NCBI GenBank assembly: GCA_037951105.1 | Contig: JBAMJV010001322.1 | Location: 1 to 64,000 of the forward strand | Direction: 5' to 3' | DNA length: 64,000 bases | Source of the DNA: Echinarachnius parma | Taxonomy: Eukaryota > Echinodermata > Echinoidea > Clypeasteroida > Echinarachniidae | Part shown: in pieces, positions 36,171-48,395 of the stretch | How positions within the stretch are numbered: the first letter of the stretch is position 1 | How the letters are laid out: each line of letters begins with the position of its first letter | Notes under the pieces: generated by a model | Databases searched by the model: none | Seen by the model: only the letters and a program-made list of their open reading frames with translations | What the model was told of the DNA's origin: nothing | Program-made: the position numbers and the translations under genes

Positions 36171-37164
36171 CCATAAAAGTAAACACGACCAAACAGCAAA
36201 CACTTACGAACGTAAGACTTGTGAATTGTATAACCCAAATCGATCCAATTTATTTCATATATTTGATGTTTCACTCCTGTGGAACGTTGACTTATACGGG
36301 TATTTTTGTTTGTTTTCAATGATATTTATTTTCTTCATTGCTTTTTACAAACAATTACAAAATAACAATAACAAACAATTACAAAATCAGTACATTTGCA
36401 TTTTAACATAATTATATAGATTTTTTGTTTTTGTTTTCAATGTTATTTATGTTCTCCATTGCTATAACAATAACACAATCAGTACATAAAATAATCTGCA
36501 TGTTAACATAATTATATAGAATATAATTTTACATTCAAATCTAAATAATACAAAGTAACTTTTACTATTTACATCAAATAATGCATGAAACATGCATGCA
36601 TGAAGAAAGCATGAACATAAAAAGGGAAAAAGGAGAGAAAAACCATTCTCCCCCCCCCCCCAAAAAAAACCCCCAAAACATCCATACAAGCACTTACATA
36701 CACACGCGTTCACAGACACCCACACACACATCCACTGAAAACATGCGTACATCTTGTGAGAATCTCGACCATTATATCAGCCATGTTCATTTCATTGCTT
36801 ATATTCGCCTTCCCTATTTTATTCTGCACGAAGCTATTCTAAATTGTCCCACTTTCTAAAATGATATGTTAGTGTCTCTCGGTCCCCAGCTAATCATGAC
36901 GTGATTTTGCTGTTAGGTGAAAACCTCACTTTGAGGGCCTGAACTACAGTGTGATTTCTGAGCTCTCAAGACTGCATCCAATAGATTTTTTTTAATCAGG
37001 GTTGGCACTTTCTTATCACTATAGCCCCTCTCTCTGTGATAACACTGGGCCTCGGGGTAGTTAACACAGCGTGGGATTGTTGACAGTAGTGATAAAACTG
37101 TCAGAAACTGATAACGTGACCGAGTTGATTACCACGATGGTCGAAAACAAACTAACGACATAAT
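36171..37164. other. Gene-free stretch
   Basis: Short duplicated AT-rich phrase (36300-36420 and 36425-36520; TTTTTGTTTTTGTTTTCAAT, AACATAATTATATAGA) and a C-run at 36651-36661. No supported gene. Confidence 0.4.
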
Positions 37165-38215
37165 CACCTAATGTTCTTCTCCTCCTTTCTATTTTCTAAT
37201 AATCTTTTCTTAATCTCCAAAGGAGTTGGTGGTTTAATTTTATTTTTGTATTAATAAATATCATATATTTTATCAAAATTGTTATATGAGTTAATAACTG
37301 TTCATTCCCTATGTTTAAGTCAACTATCCCTAATGAATACCTTTCCAATTTATATTTGTAATCTCTACTAAATTAAATAAATTCCCGTACTCTTCCCCAA
37401 TTGGTTTTACTTTCTCACAAAGACAAAGTAAATGCTCGTAAGTTTCTTCATATTTACCACAAAAGGAACATAAATTACTATAAACCCTTTCAAAATGTAT
37501 ATACATGTAATTTAGTATATATAACATTGTAAGCATTTTAAATTGAAATTATCGAAGCTTACTATTCAAAGAGCAATTTCTAAGTCGTACACATATTGAT
37601 TGTACATCTTTCGAATTAATATTATAAATCTGCTCTAAATTTCGTTCTGCATATGATTTTTCTACTGTTTTATTTAACAAAAATGCATATATAACTTTTG
37701 AAGTAATTTGATCTAACAAATACACCCTTTTAAAAATTAAAAAGGCTATATCTAACTCCCTATCTATATTTGAGTGAGTATTTTTCTTTAAAATTTTTTT
37801 TCCATGAAGGGGGAATGCCAAGAAAAATACGATGTATTTTAGTAATTTAAACCCTTTCTTTGAAATTCCTTGTTTGCTTTTAAATTGCCTTCTCCATCAA
37901 CAATACGAAGCAACTTATAAACATTTTTTTAAATAGTTGTTCATCAAAAGGAACATGACCATCAATATAAAGAAATATATTATTATAAATAATCTCATTC
38001 CTCTTAGATGTATCTATTTTTAACAAAAATGTTTTCTTGGCCATCTAAACGTCTAACATATCTCTATGAAATGCTGGTAATACTAATTCAGATATCCCTA
38101 CGGTTGCATTATTATAAAATATCAAACTAAAATACAGTTTCCATCCCATTTTGGCATCCCCCGTTAAAAGTCGCTTTACCCACATAATCCTTTGCACTAT
38201 ATTTCTCCATTGTAG
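37165..38215 (-). pseudogene. 5'-truncated LINE, L1/Tx1-type ORF2 C-terminal remnant
   Basis: Minus-strand reading, broken by several stops and shifts, gives in order: MWVKRLLTGDAKMGWKLYF, VPFDEQLFKKMFISCFVLL, YNINSKDVQSICVRLRNCSL, and a zinc-finger-like CSFCGKYEETYEHLLCLC, ending KIKPPTPLEIKKRLLENRKE. This is the pattern of the ORF2 C-terminal region (connection plus CCHC) of L1/Tx1-group non-LTR retrotransposons. The reverse transcriptase core is missing, as expected for a 5'-truncated insertion. The 5' border falls exactly at the start of the duplicated segment near 38207. Confidence 0.72.
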
Positions 38216-38740
38216 GATATTTTGAATATTATAACATGTTAATATGACTTGAGTTTAAAGGTAACATTCATTATTTTATGAGATTCATGTTCATGAGAGC
38301 AACATCATGTACAGTATGTGATGTCCATCAAATACATCTATTAACATTAACATAAATAATTCAAAGGAAGGAAAGGGAAGAAGAAAGCAGACAGTATAGT
38401 GATACGATCATCATTCAATATCGCACATAATGATTGCCACTCGACATTTCATTAGATTCATTTGTAATTGACTTGAGTTATGACACGTTGAAAACCTGTT
38501 CGGTGTCGCGTGGTATATAAATTAACCCTGCCAGTATTGCTATTCAAACACTAATTGGGAAAGCATCGGTAGTAAACGAAGTGCGTATTCTACATAATCA
38601 TAATTAGAAGGCGTTACATTATGCAGTTTCAACTTGTTTGGATAAATAGTTGTATATCATGCTAACGTATTTAACGACTGTCGTCTATTGTTGTTCTATA
38701 AACTGCAGTTTTGATATTAACATTATAATAAAGTTTTACA
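38207..38740. repeat. Paralogous segment, copy 2 (matches 28220-28283 + 30240-30723)
   Basis: Continuous here, whereas the counterpart is split by the LTR-like repeat 28299-30208. It therefore represents the approximate empty site. TATA-like GTGGTATATAAATTAA (38509 on) and AATAAAG (38731) are conserved. Confidence 0.75.
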
Positions 38741-38814
38741 CATTTTACACTGTATCATATCTTGTATTTTTAAATTGTGAATACACTGAATAAACTAAAA
38801 AAAACTGACGTATG

Positions 38815-39165
38815 CAAAAAGTAATAAATGGTTGATACAATGTACATTGTCATTATATTATCTGTCCACTGGGTGTTGTAAGAAAATTTCAAGTTAAATG
38901 GGCATTATATGGCCGAGTAATGAGCAGAAATGCAAAGTGATATTTACTAACTCATTCCACTCACTTTGTACACGGCTTCGACAATCCATTGGATAATTTA
39001 ACATCTGAACACTTCAATCGCAAATGTCTTTTTTAAGAAAGTTAACTTTGGAAAACCGGAACCTGTCCTATGCTTTTGTTGTTAATACGAATACAACAAT
39101 GTATGAGGGAACCGCTATAATTACAACTGGATTTTGAGGGTTTGGATACTATTACTTGTTCCTTT
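38815..39165 (+). mobile_element. TTAA MITE, 'TAGTAAC' family, 5' end decayed
   Basis: Begins within the element (GTATGCAAAAAGTAATAAATG) and ends ATACTATTACTTGTTCCTTTAA. Its position matches the MITE at 34312-34690 in the paralogous segment, so both descend from one insertion older than the duplication. Confidence 0.75.
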
Positions 39166-39167
39166 AA

Positions 39168-39600
39168 TAATACTACTAATAATAATAATAGACATTTATA
39201 TAGCGCAAATTGCAAAAGAGCCTCTAAGCGCTAAACAGCATAATTACATAAAAATTATCAAATGAAATTTCAAGTAATATATAAACATACATGTAGAAAC
39301 AAACATTACCTATTACAAAATGCTAACTTAAACAAATGAGTTTTTAACTTAGGAGGTACGGATATTAGGGGGAAGATTGTTCCATAGAAAGGAAGCAGCA
39401 AAGGAAAAAGGATCTTTCACCATAGAATTTTGAGTTAATTCGTTGTGGGAATTCGGGGAGAGACTGTGTAGATGATCGGAGTGTTGGAGTGGGAGTGTAG
39501 TGGTGAAATAAATCTATTAAATATGTAGGAGCAAGACCATGCATGATACATAGGCTTTGAAAGTAGTGAGAAGAATTTTGTAGGTAATACTAAAATTTAA
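39168..39600 (-). repeat. Interspersed SINE-like repeat, absent from the paralogous segment
   Basis: Begins with (AAT)n and GACATTTATATAGCGC, continues with GCCTCTAAGCGCT and AAGATTGTTCCATAGAAAGG. The paralogous 34.69-kb site lacks it, which sets its borders. TAATACTA occurs near both ends and may be the target duplication. A shorter relative (AATAATAATAAACCATTTTT...CAAAGCGCTTTA) is at 44678-44745. Confidence 0.6.
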
Positions 39601-41720
39601 GGATCGTAAAGTGAAATTTGTATATATTGGTCAAACAAATATCAATTAGATGTATCGCTTTAAACTTGTTTGTACAAGTAACAAGATAAACAGTTTTTTA
39701 ATACAAAAATCGCACATCATTACAAAGAATCCAACGATGATATTTAAGTCTCTTATATTTCTTTTGGGAAATCCGATGAAGCTAGGGTTTTCATGAAACA
39801 AATTTGGACCAGATCACATCAGCATTTACATCAATTTCGACTACGAACGAAAACAAGTTTTGTTAAAGTCATTTAAATTAAATCTCCGTATCTACTTTTG
39901 GGGCATGTCAGTATTTCCCTCTTTTCCCTCAACAAAAGTACAGAGTTTGATATATGTGACGGAAAGCACTGAACTTTTTTGTATGATATGACAAATAGTT
40001 TGGCATATGGCCTAAAAATAATTTCAGGGGCGGCAGGGATCGGCTGATTATAAACGAAATATGTTCATAACAATGAAAGCTGGCTCGGTTTAAATTAATA
40101 AAAAAACTTCAACCTCAATGAAAATATATAGTAAAAAAAAACACAGAAATGGCACCACAAAAGAGGGACCAACTAAACAGCGATAATGATGAATATATAT
40201 TAATAAATCTCACCGCAGCCAGCGTGTGTATTGTATGACATGACGACGGTATGCAATGCTAATCCATTCTCGACATACATGGATGGTTTTCTTTGGTGAA
40301 CACCATGGGAAATCGCGTAGACAGAAGATGATACTCACTTGTATGGAGCGTGTAAAAAGGAACTTATCAGTAAAATGGACACCTAATAAATCAACAAGTC
40401 GTTAAAGTTTAAAATTTAAAAGATTACTGGAGTAGAGCTGTTCAATGTATTAGATATGTGGCACTTCCTCTGCCCACATTTATTGAAGGTTGTAACGAAA
40501 GGCGATTTCGAAAAAAAAAAACCTGTCCCATAGTTATATTGTTACATTGTAGCCTACCAAGTAGGCTTCCTTACTTAACCCTCGACATCTCAAATGCAAG
40601 TCCAAGTACACCAATTCGACCGATGGTCTTATGCTGTGTATGCACAACATATCAAAGAAATGTATTACTGGATAATTGTGACTAGCGTTTGACTGTCATG
40701 GGGTAAAGAATGTTATCTTATCCGTTCATGTGAACAATATGAATAATGAGACGCCTACACACAATTCTGAATCGCGCATATTTACGCAGACAATCAGTCA
40801 CATCTCCACCAGGCAAACAAATTGTTGATTTGTGTGGAGAGCATAGGCGTACCCAGAGGGACAGGCGGTTTTGGGGGTTCACCCCTTGACAAAAAATGCT
40901 GTTTTGGGGTGGTTTGAACCCCCCTTTTACAATTTTGGCTGGTCTCGAGACCACTTTTTAGCGGTCTCGACCGCCATAAACCTGGTCTCGAAGTCGATAA
41001 ATTTTAAAACTTAGAAAATGTGAAGAGATTACGGGAGTTGAGCTGTTCAATTTATTGGATATGTGGCAGTTCCTCTGCCCGCTTTATTTGAAAGTTGCAA
41101 CGAAAGGGGAATTTGGAAAAAAAACCTGTCCCATAGTTATATTGTTAATGTGAATACAACAAAACATGAAAGAACCACTGGAGTTCTAAGTAAGTTTTTA
41201 GGATTTGACAGTGTTCCTAAATCTCTTTAACCTCCCTTGAATCGTGCACTCCTACCAAGTAGGCTACCTTACTTAACCCTCGACATCTCAAATGCAAGTC
41301 CAAGTACACCAATTCTACCGAGGGTCTGAATATTTGTAGTTATTTTGCACATGATATAAAACACAGTTTTACATGAGTATTGTGACTAGTGTTGACTGTA
41401 TCAGTCAAAGGGTTAAGCATGTTTTATTATCCATTCATGTGAGAAGTAAGAATAACCATACGCCTACTAGTCCAAGAGCATTAGCAGAATACCAGAATCA
41501 AATAGAATCACTCAGACAGATATCAGCCATGTTTGCTCAAGGCAAACAAATGGTTTTGTTTAGTTAGACGACTACAAATTGTTTGTATCGTATTTGTATT
41601 ATCTTTTTTTTTTTCGTGTTACCATTGCAGTCGCGTACGGTTATTTTGGTAACGGAATATATTTAGCATGCAAGTAAACACGACCAAACAGGAAACACTA
41701 ACGAACGTAAAACACGTGAA
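39600..41720. repeat. Paralogous segment, copy 2 (matches 34695-36170), with internal duplication
   Basis: As described for 34695-36170. The GGCAGTTCCTCTGCCC...AACCCTCGACATCTCAAATG part is present twice (40420-40740, 41000-41570). Between them, 40845-41000 is a G/C-rich insertion beginning ATAGGCGTACCCAG with repeated GGTCTCGA phrases. Confidence 0.82.
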
Positions 41721-41860
41721 ATTAATTTTCAAATGTATTTGTTATGGTATGTTGCAACGTGGATATCAAAGTGGATATTCACTCCTATGGAACGTTGAAG
41801 TATACGGGTATATTGGTACGTATTGCACCTTCTAGACTCGTAGAGGGCGGACACTCAAAA

Positions 41861-43293
41861 TAAACCCCTCAAAAAAACTTCGGAAACTCAAGTTTCATCG
41901 ATCATATCTCTCGTATTTTTTAATAAGAATACTCGAAATCGGTGTCACAATAAAGCCTCATTATATACCTTTCAAACGGTGCATTATGTGTAGTGATTAT
42001 GCAATTGGGGCGATTGCAGTAGCCCAGAGAATAGGGGGAGGCAGGAAGTGAAATCTCGCAAAATGGCCCCAATGCATTCAATTTACGAGTGCAAGACTGT
42101 GTTGACCAGTTTTCTAAAGGTTAACATTCTATTGAATGCTGCCACCCTTTCCATTCATCAAAATTGTTGAATTTGATACCATTTTAATGGAAATTATCTC
42201 TTCCTTACGATGGCATATTAATCGTAAGGATTATGCAAATGGGGTGTGTGCAGCGAACCGAAATATGGAGATGGGTCGAGTGTGAAATCAGACAAAAAGA
42301 TATGGAGTTGACAAAAAATCAGAGCGTTGCATTTTTTTCGAGCTTTTGGGAGGATTTTTTAGCATTTCAAATAAAATATTCATGATTTAAATTGATATCA
42401 ACGGAAAGCCCAACAACTCTCCTGTATGAAAATGTGACATTTATAATGATTTTTGTAAAGGGCGGCTGCAGGGAGATGAATGTGGGGGAGCCTCAAAAGT
42501 GACCCATTTCAAAACGCTCTGATTTGGTGTCGGTATCTGTATACCATTGTGTAGAGGATGTAATGCGACTTGAATTAGTTGGCCATGAATGAGAGGAATT
42601 CAATTGAAAACGCATGAATAGTGCCTTGAAATCAGAGCGTTTCAAAATGGGTCACTTTTGAGGCTCCCTCCCATTCATCTCCCTGCAGCCGCCCTTTACA
42701 AAAATCATTATAAATTTCACATTTTCATACAGAAGAGTTGTTGGGCTTTCCGTTGATATCATATTTGATCATGAATATTTTATTTGAAATGCTAAAGAAT
42801 CCTCCCAAAAGCCCGAAAAAAATGCAACGCTCTGATTTTTTGTCAACTCCATATCTTTTTGTCTGATTTCACACTCGACCCATCTCCATATTCCGGTTCG
42901 CTGCACACACTCCATTTGCATAATCCTTACGATTAATATGCCATCGTAATGAAGATATAATTTCCATTAAAATGGTATCCAAATCAACAATGTTGATGAA
43001 TGGAAAGGGTGGCAGTATTCAATAGAATGTTAACCTTTAGAAAACTGATCAACACAGTCATGCACTCGTAAATTGAATGCATTGGGGCCATTTTGCGAGA
43101 TTTCACTTCCTGCCTCCCCCTATTCTCTGGGCTACTGCAATCGCCCCAATTGCATAATCACTACACATAATGCACCGTTCGAAAGTATATAATGAGGCTT
43201 TATTGTGACACCGATTTCGAGTATTCTTATTAAAAAATACGAGAGATATGATCGATCAAACTTGAGTTTCCGAACTTTTTTTGGAGAGGTTTA
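41861..43293. mobile_element. Long inverted-repeat (foldback) element, 665-bp arms
   Basis: Left arm 41861-42525 and right arm 42629-43293 are highly similar complements of equal length with a 103-bp unpaired centre. Ends read TAAACCCCTC and GAGAGGTTTA, so a TA target duplication is possible (Tc1/mariner-like), by inference. No transposase frame. A transcript across it would form a ~660-bp hairpin, a potential source of endogenous siRNA. It ends 145 bp before the first recognised exon of the 2A/Death-domain gene. Confidence 0.88.
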
Positions 43294-43438
43294 TATAAGT
43301 GCAGGCTGCACGAGCAAATATATAGATGAAAACTAAAACAACAACAACATAATGATGAATTATATCATTAGCTTATGGCTTTTCAGGCTTTCAGTTAACA
43401 TGCAATATTAATCGGACTCATTTTCTTTCTGTTTACAG

Positions 43439-44207
43439 GGACAATAAAGGAGAGCGCATTCACACCTAGGTCCTTTGGTGTGACTTATTCGCCACCATGC
43501 CTGTCTCTCTGTGTGAGTGGCGAATAAGGATTGGGAGATTCTTTCCTCGAACTCAGAGCGATGACAATAAAGGATGTACACGCACTCATCAGCCAAGGAC
43601 AAAGGGGAAGAGACAGAAGCAATCCAGCTTCAAGGTTTCTCAGGAGAATGACCAGAAAAATGAAAGCCATGAACCAAGGAGCCTAGGCTATGTGGTTGTA
43701 CTTATTCTGGTAACATTGCTGACGTTGGTTTGTTTGCTAAGAATAAGTGAGGGGCTGGTGCCTAAACTAATTGACACTGGAGACTCATTCGATACACCTT
43801 CAGTCGTAACATCGATACTTAAAACTCCGTTCTCGTCAATCCGTACAATATCTGCATCATACGACAACTCATCATTCGAGCATTCTGCAGTTGAAACTTC
43901 AAGACTGAACCCGTCATGCTTCACAATCCCCATCGTGCCCCCATCGTGCGCCAGCTCTTCGATGACACCCTCAACGATGACATTCTCAACTGACCAAACC
44001 ACCTCTGGCGCGTCTTCAAAACTGAACCCTTGCTGCTTCACAATCCAGTCAGTACCCCCTTCGTACGCCAACTCTTCAATCACACCATCTTCCGACCACA
44101 CCACCTCTGACTTGCCTTCAAGACTGAACTCTCAAGGAGCCGCATCTTGGACGGACTCGTCAGGGTTTGCAGTCAACGAGCCATCGACATTTAGATTTGC
44201 CATGCAG
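43439..44207 (+). CDS. Exon A of the 2A/Death-domain gene: membrane-anchored Ser/Thr-rich segment
   Basis: A strong acceptor (TTTTCTTTCTGTTTACAG, ending 43438) precedes an ATG at 43497 in good context (GCCACCATG), with an in-frame TAG just upstream at about 43468, so 43439-43496 would be 5' untranslated. The 237 codons end at 44207 before a GTGAGC donor, phase 0. Residues 1-62 are basic and polar, 64-82 form one hydrophobic helix (VVVLILVTLLTLVCLL), and the rest is Ser/Thr/Pro-rich with two imperfect ~35-39-residue repeats starting LNPSCFTIP (137) and LNPCCFTIQ (176). This suggests a type II membrane protein with a glycosylated stalk. I do not recognise the family. Its link to exon B rests on matching phase and distance, not on homology. 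Confidence 0.6.
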
Positions 44208-47200
44208 GTGAGCATTCATGTTTTCCACATTTCTTTTTACAATACTGCTATCGAATAGTTCAGCGTAGACATATACATTGTATTCTGGTATTGCCAGAAA
44301 TATATCCCATACAGCCTATTTGTTTGTGTTTATGACATTTTTATGATATCATATAATTCTGGTTAGTTTTCGTGTGTTTTAAACAATGTTTACAACAAGC
44401 TGCATCACTTCGGTAGTCGTTTATACGTATCCCTGAGTTAACTTGTATGTTTCGGGTTCGAGTCAAGTTTATGATATCTCATGACAATTATGAGCATTGA
44501 TAGTCATTTATATACATATTTTGCAATAACTTTCAAATAAATGTAATCTCACCTCCTTGCTTTTATTCCTGTTTGAGTAAATATAAAATCGATGTATCGT
44601 GTCATAACTTTTAAATGATGTATAGTTTCGTGTTATCTGTAATAAGCAACATTACAACAAGCTATGTATAATAGACATAATAATAATAATAAACCATTTT
44701 TATATAAGGAATCACAACAAATTAAGTCTCAAAGCGCTTTAAAGGAATGACAATTTAGAAAAAGGAAGATAGACAGGGAGCGAAGAAGAGACAAGGTGAA
44801 ATGAAATATGACAAATCTTTGACAATCAGTGTAAAAACCTAGTCCATCAGTTTGTTGTGTTCTTACTTATTACATCATTTAGTATAACATGCAACTATAG
44901 ATCTTGTGAAAGTTGTACAAGACATATCAAGTAGTCTCTGAGTAATAGTTAACTGAGAAGTCTGATGTCTACATAATTACACTAGCAATACTAGAGTTCA
45001 AAGATTAAACAAACTGACTTATTGAACGCAAACGTATGGCTGTATCATGCTTGCTTAACAGATAAACTATTGTATCGCTTTTTTCCCCTCAAAAAGAACA
45101 CATACCATTCATTTTACTTATTTTGTGAATGTAAGGGTACATACTTATAATTAACCTGTTGGCTCCATGATAGAAGTGTCCACGTTCGCAGGGCTGGATA
45201 AGGTTTATCCTGATCTAATTCTATCACCACGTTCTTCTACACTATTCTTCTACGACTACGAAAATAAAATGGTTTCCACTAATCATCGCAGGAAGCATGC
45301 GCCCTTTTCAGGACGGACGATGACAGTGATGTCCATCAATGCCGAAGGGTTTTCTTCAGCGAAAGGACAGCTGATTGAAAAACTCTGCCACGATAATGAC
45401 TGTGATATCCTGTGTCTACAGGAGACGGACAGAGGCCAGCAACAGTTCAGGCCCAGAATTCCCGGAATGAAGCTTGCTGTGGAAAGGCCTCATGAGAGAT
45501 ATGGTAGTGCGATTTTCACCAAACATGACACAATCATCGACCAGACGTCACTAACTAAGAGTGACAACGTAGAGATCCTGTCAGTTAGCCTGGGGAAATT
45601 GTCTGTGACATATATATACAAGCCGCCTGGCACAAGTTTCTCATTCAGATAACCTGAGACCTTCAATTACCAGCAGATCAATGTTGTTATTGGAGACTTC
45701 AACAGCCATAGCACCAGCTGGGGTTACAGTGAAACAAATGATGATGGTACTCTGGTAGAGGAGTGGGCTGAAGCACACCAACTCGACCTAATCCACGATG
45801 CAAAACTCCCTCCCTCCTTCAACAGCGGCCGCTGGAGAAGGGGAAAACAATCCAGACCTGGCCTTCACCAGTGAGCGCATATCTGCCCTCAGCAAGAAGA
45901 ATGTGCTAGATCCTATACCCCATCCACAACACAGGCCAATCGTCATCGATTTCTCTGCTGCTGTGGTGCCCCAGAAAGAAAGGTCATTGGATTTCACCAA
46001 TGACCTTGATGCAGCCTTTGCTGATCTTGACCCTACTCCAGCCAACTACGAGATATGTATTAAACTGACACAAGAAATATCCAAGAAGGAATCTCTGCAG
46101 ATAGCAAAGCCCTCTATGATGAGTACTTGAAGCTTCATGAGGAGGATCCCTTCTCAGATGACACCATGAATGCAGGAGAGATGCTGACGGCAGCCATTGC
46201 CGAAGAGCGATGGAAATCCTGGCAAGAAATCATCGAATATGTAGATATGACACACAACAGCAAGAAAGCTTGGTCAACTATAAAAAAGATCAACAACGAC
46301 CCCAAACAAGCAAAAGTGCACTCCAACGTCACTGCTAACCAGGTTGCTCACCAGCTTATGTTGAATGGCAAAACTCAACATAAACTCCAGCAAAAAGAAC
46401 ATCCTCCATGGAACCAGTCCGATAAAGAATCCAACTGGACTTTTACCCTGAAAGAACTCCAGACAGCAATCAACAGCCTTAAGAACGGTAAGGCAGCTGG
46501 TCTTGATGTCATCCGGACTGAGCAGATTAAGCATCTCGGACAGGTTGCTCTACTATGGCTCCTTACCCTGTATGACAATTGCGTCCTCCAGTCCCAACTA
46601 CCAAAGATCTGCAGGAAAGCTCGAGTAATCGCTATCCTCAAACCAGGCAAAGATCCACAAGCGGCCAAAAGTTACAGACCAATCTCCCTACTATGCCATC
46701 CCTACAAGCTTTTTGAGCGCCTCATCTTGAAAAGGCTTGATCCTATTACGGAACAACATCTAATTCCTGAGCAGGCCGGCTTCCGTCCTTGGAGGTCATG
46801 CACAAGTCAGGTTCTCAACTTGACTCAGTTAATTGAAGATGGCTTGGAGAGGAATCAACCTACCGGCGTAGTGTTTGTAGACCTAACGGCTGCCTATGAC
46901 ACAGTGAACCATCGATTACTCCTCAATAAGCTGTACAGGATGACAAGTGACATTCATCTCACCAAACTCATCCGACTGCTCCAGTCCTGTTCAATATCAA
47001 CACGAATGACAAACCTGTCTCTCCAGGCACAAGGAGCTTCATCTATGCTGACGATCTCGGCATTGCGAATCAGAACAGCGATACCAATGAGATAGAGAGC
47101 ACCTTAACATCAGCCCTAGACAACCTGACAGTATACTACAGAGACAACCAGCTGAAAGCAAACCCTACCAAGACCAAGGTTTGCTTATTCCATCTACGCA

Positions 47201-48225
47201 ACCGCGAGGCTGGGAAGAAACTATCACTCACATGGAATGGTACCCCCCTTGACCACTGCGACCATCCAGTGTACCTTGGCGTTACCCTGGATAGGACACT
47301 TTCATTGAAAGGTGAGGGGGAAAGTGAGGACCAGGAACAACCTCCTCCGGAAACTGACAAACTCCTCTTGGGGTGCCAGTGCATCTACACTACGGGCAAC
47401 AGCTCTTGCACTTTGCTATTCTGCTGCGGAGTATGCGTGCCCAGTCTGGGAAAGATTCTCGCACTCGAGGAAACTTGACCCAATTCTCAACGATAGCTGC
47501 AGATCAATCTCTGATTGTATAAAGCCAACAAATGTAAGCAGCCTGTATGTCCTGTCCGGCATTGCTCCACCCGATATACGCCGGTCAGTAGCCAGTAGCG
47601 TGGAGCGTCTCAGACACAGTCAGGATAGCCGCCATCCATGTTATGACATCCAACCATCCCAGAAACGGCTCAAATCAAGGAAACGCTTCCTACACTCTGT
47701 CCAACCACTGACCGAATCCCCACAGGTGGCCATACGTAGGCTTTGGGAGGAGAGGCGCAGCAGTAACCGCCACCATGACAAGCTACCCCCAACAAGCAGT
47801 TACCCCCAGGACACAAGCAAGACTGGAAGACATGGAAGTCCCTCAACCGACTTCGCACAGGGATGGGTCGATGCAAAGTCAACATGAAAAAGTGGGGATA
47901 TACAGATGATGACAACATTAACTGCGACTGTGGCACATCACAAACCATGCAACACCTCCTTCAATGTCCTAACCTTGAGGAACAGTGTAGTCAAGAAGAT
48001 ATGGTGGCTGCAAATGAGACAGCCCTGCGATGTGCAAAGTCATGGCAAAATATTTATTATGTTGGATTAGTTTAGATGTAGGATACAAAAGAAGAATTAA
48101 CCTGTTTCATCGAATTACTTGTTTCACACATCGTGTGAGGTGCCGTTAGGTACAGTGTATTCTTCATTAATCTGCAGCTCTGATGTTTTTCTCCTTTCTA
48201 TCTGAAGCATGAAACTGTCTCACAG
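44208..48225 (+). other. Intron 1 of the 2A/Death-domain gene (inferred)
   Basis: Donor GTGAGC at 44208, acceptor CTGTCTCACAG ending 48225. It contains a scrap of the AATAATAATA / AAGCGCTTTA repeat (44678-44745) and a decayed LINE on the same strand (45167-48130). 44208-45160 otherwise shows nothing recognisable. Confidence 0.5.
45167..48130 (+). pseudogene. Decayed APE-type non-LTR retrotransposon (jockey-like)
   Basis: The reading crosses several frames. 45167-45652: apurinic endonuclease N-part (MSINAEGF, LCLQET, RYGSAIF). 45685-45805: GDFNSHSTSWGY of the same domain. 46127-47095: reverse transcriptase with KSYRPISLL, PEQAGFRPWRSC and VFVDLTAAYDTVNH (motif A). The part carrying motif B is deleted: sequence passes from IRLLQ directly to PVLFNINTND and FIYADDLG (motif C, about 47040). 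47312-48075: C-terminal part with MKKWGYTDDDNINCDCG and QTMQHLLQCPNL. At least three frameshifts plus the deletion make it inactive. Clade assignment to jockey-like is from motif impression only. Confidence 0.82.
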
Positions 48226-48395
48226 AACTCATCCTTGTCATCCTGTGTGAGCCACACGAAGTGTCATGGGAAATGCATGTGGAATCTGTTCATATCCGGA
48301 CTCCACCTCGCGAGGGCAGGAGACATAGAAACCAACCCTGGTCCGCAGACCGATCCTCAGTCTCAAGGAGCAAGGAGCAAGGATGTCGATAACAG
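48226..48395 (+). CDS. Exon B: 2A-like translational recoding peptide
   Basis: 170 nt, acceptor CTCACAG before and donor GTAGTT after. Frame enters in phase 0 from exon A and leaves in phase 2 into exon C. It encodes 56 residues; residues 31-40 read AGDIETNPGP, the complete 2A signature D-x-E-x-N-P-G-P, with the usual hydrophobic lead (MWNLFISGLHLARA). In 2A peptides the ribosome skips the bond between Gly39 and Pro40 (codon at 48343). An internal ATG (residue 18, 48277) would give a short N-terminal 2A leader, as in sea urchin NLR-type proteins where 2A can act as an alternative signal sequence. The acceptor choice is supported by the phase match; a competing AG lies at 48206. Confidence 0.82.

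Noticed and set aside
43688..44104. 138-codon frame antisense to exon A
   Set aside because: It mirrors the Ser/Thr-rich repeats of exon A and has no independent features.
48226..48395. 2A peptide as part of the neighbouring LINE
   Set aside because: 2A motifs do occur in some non-LTR elements, but at the N-terminus of their ORFs; here it lies after the LINE's 3' part and splices in phase into a Death domain.
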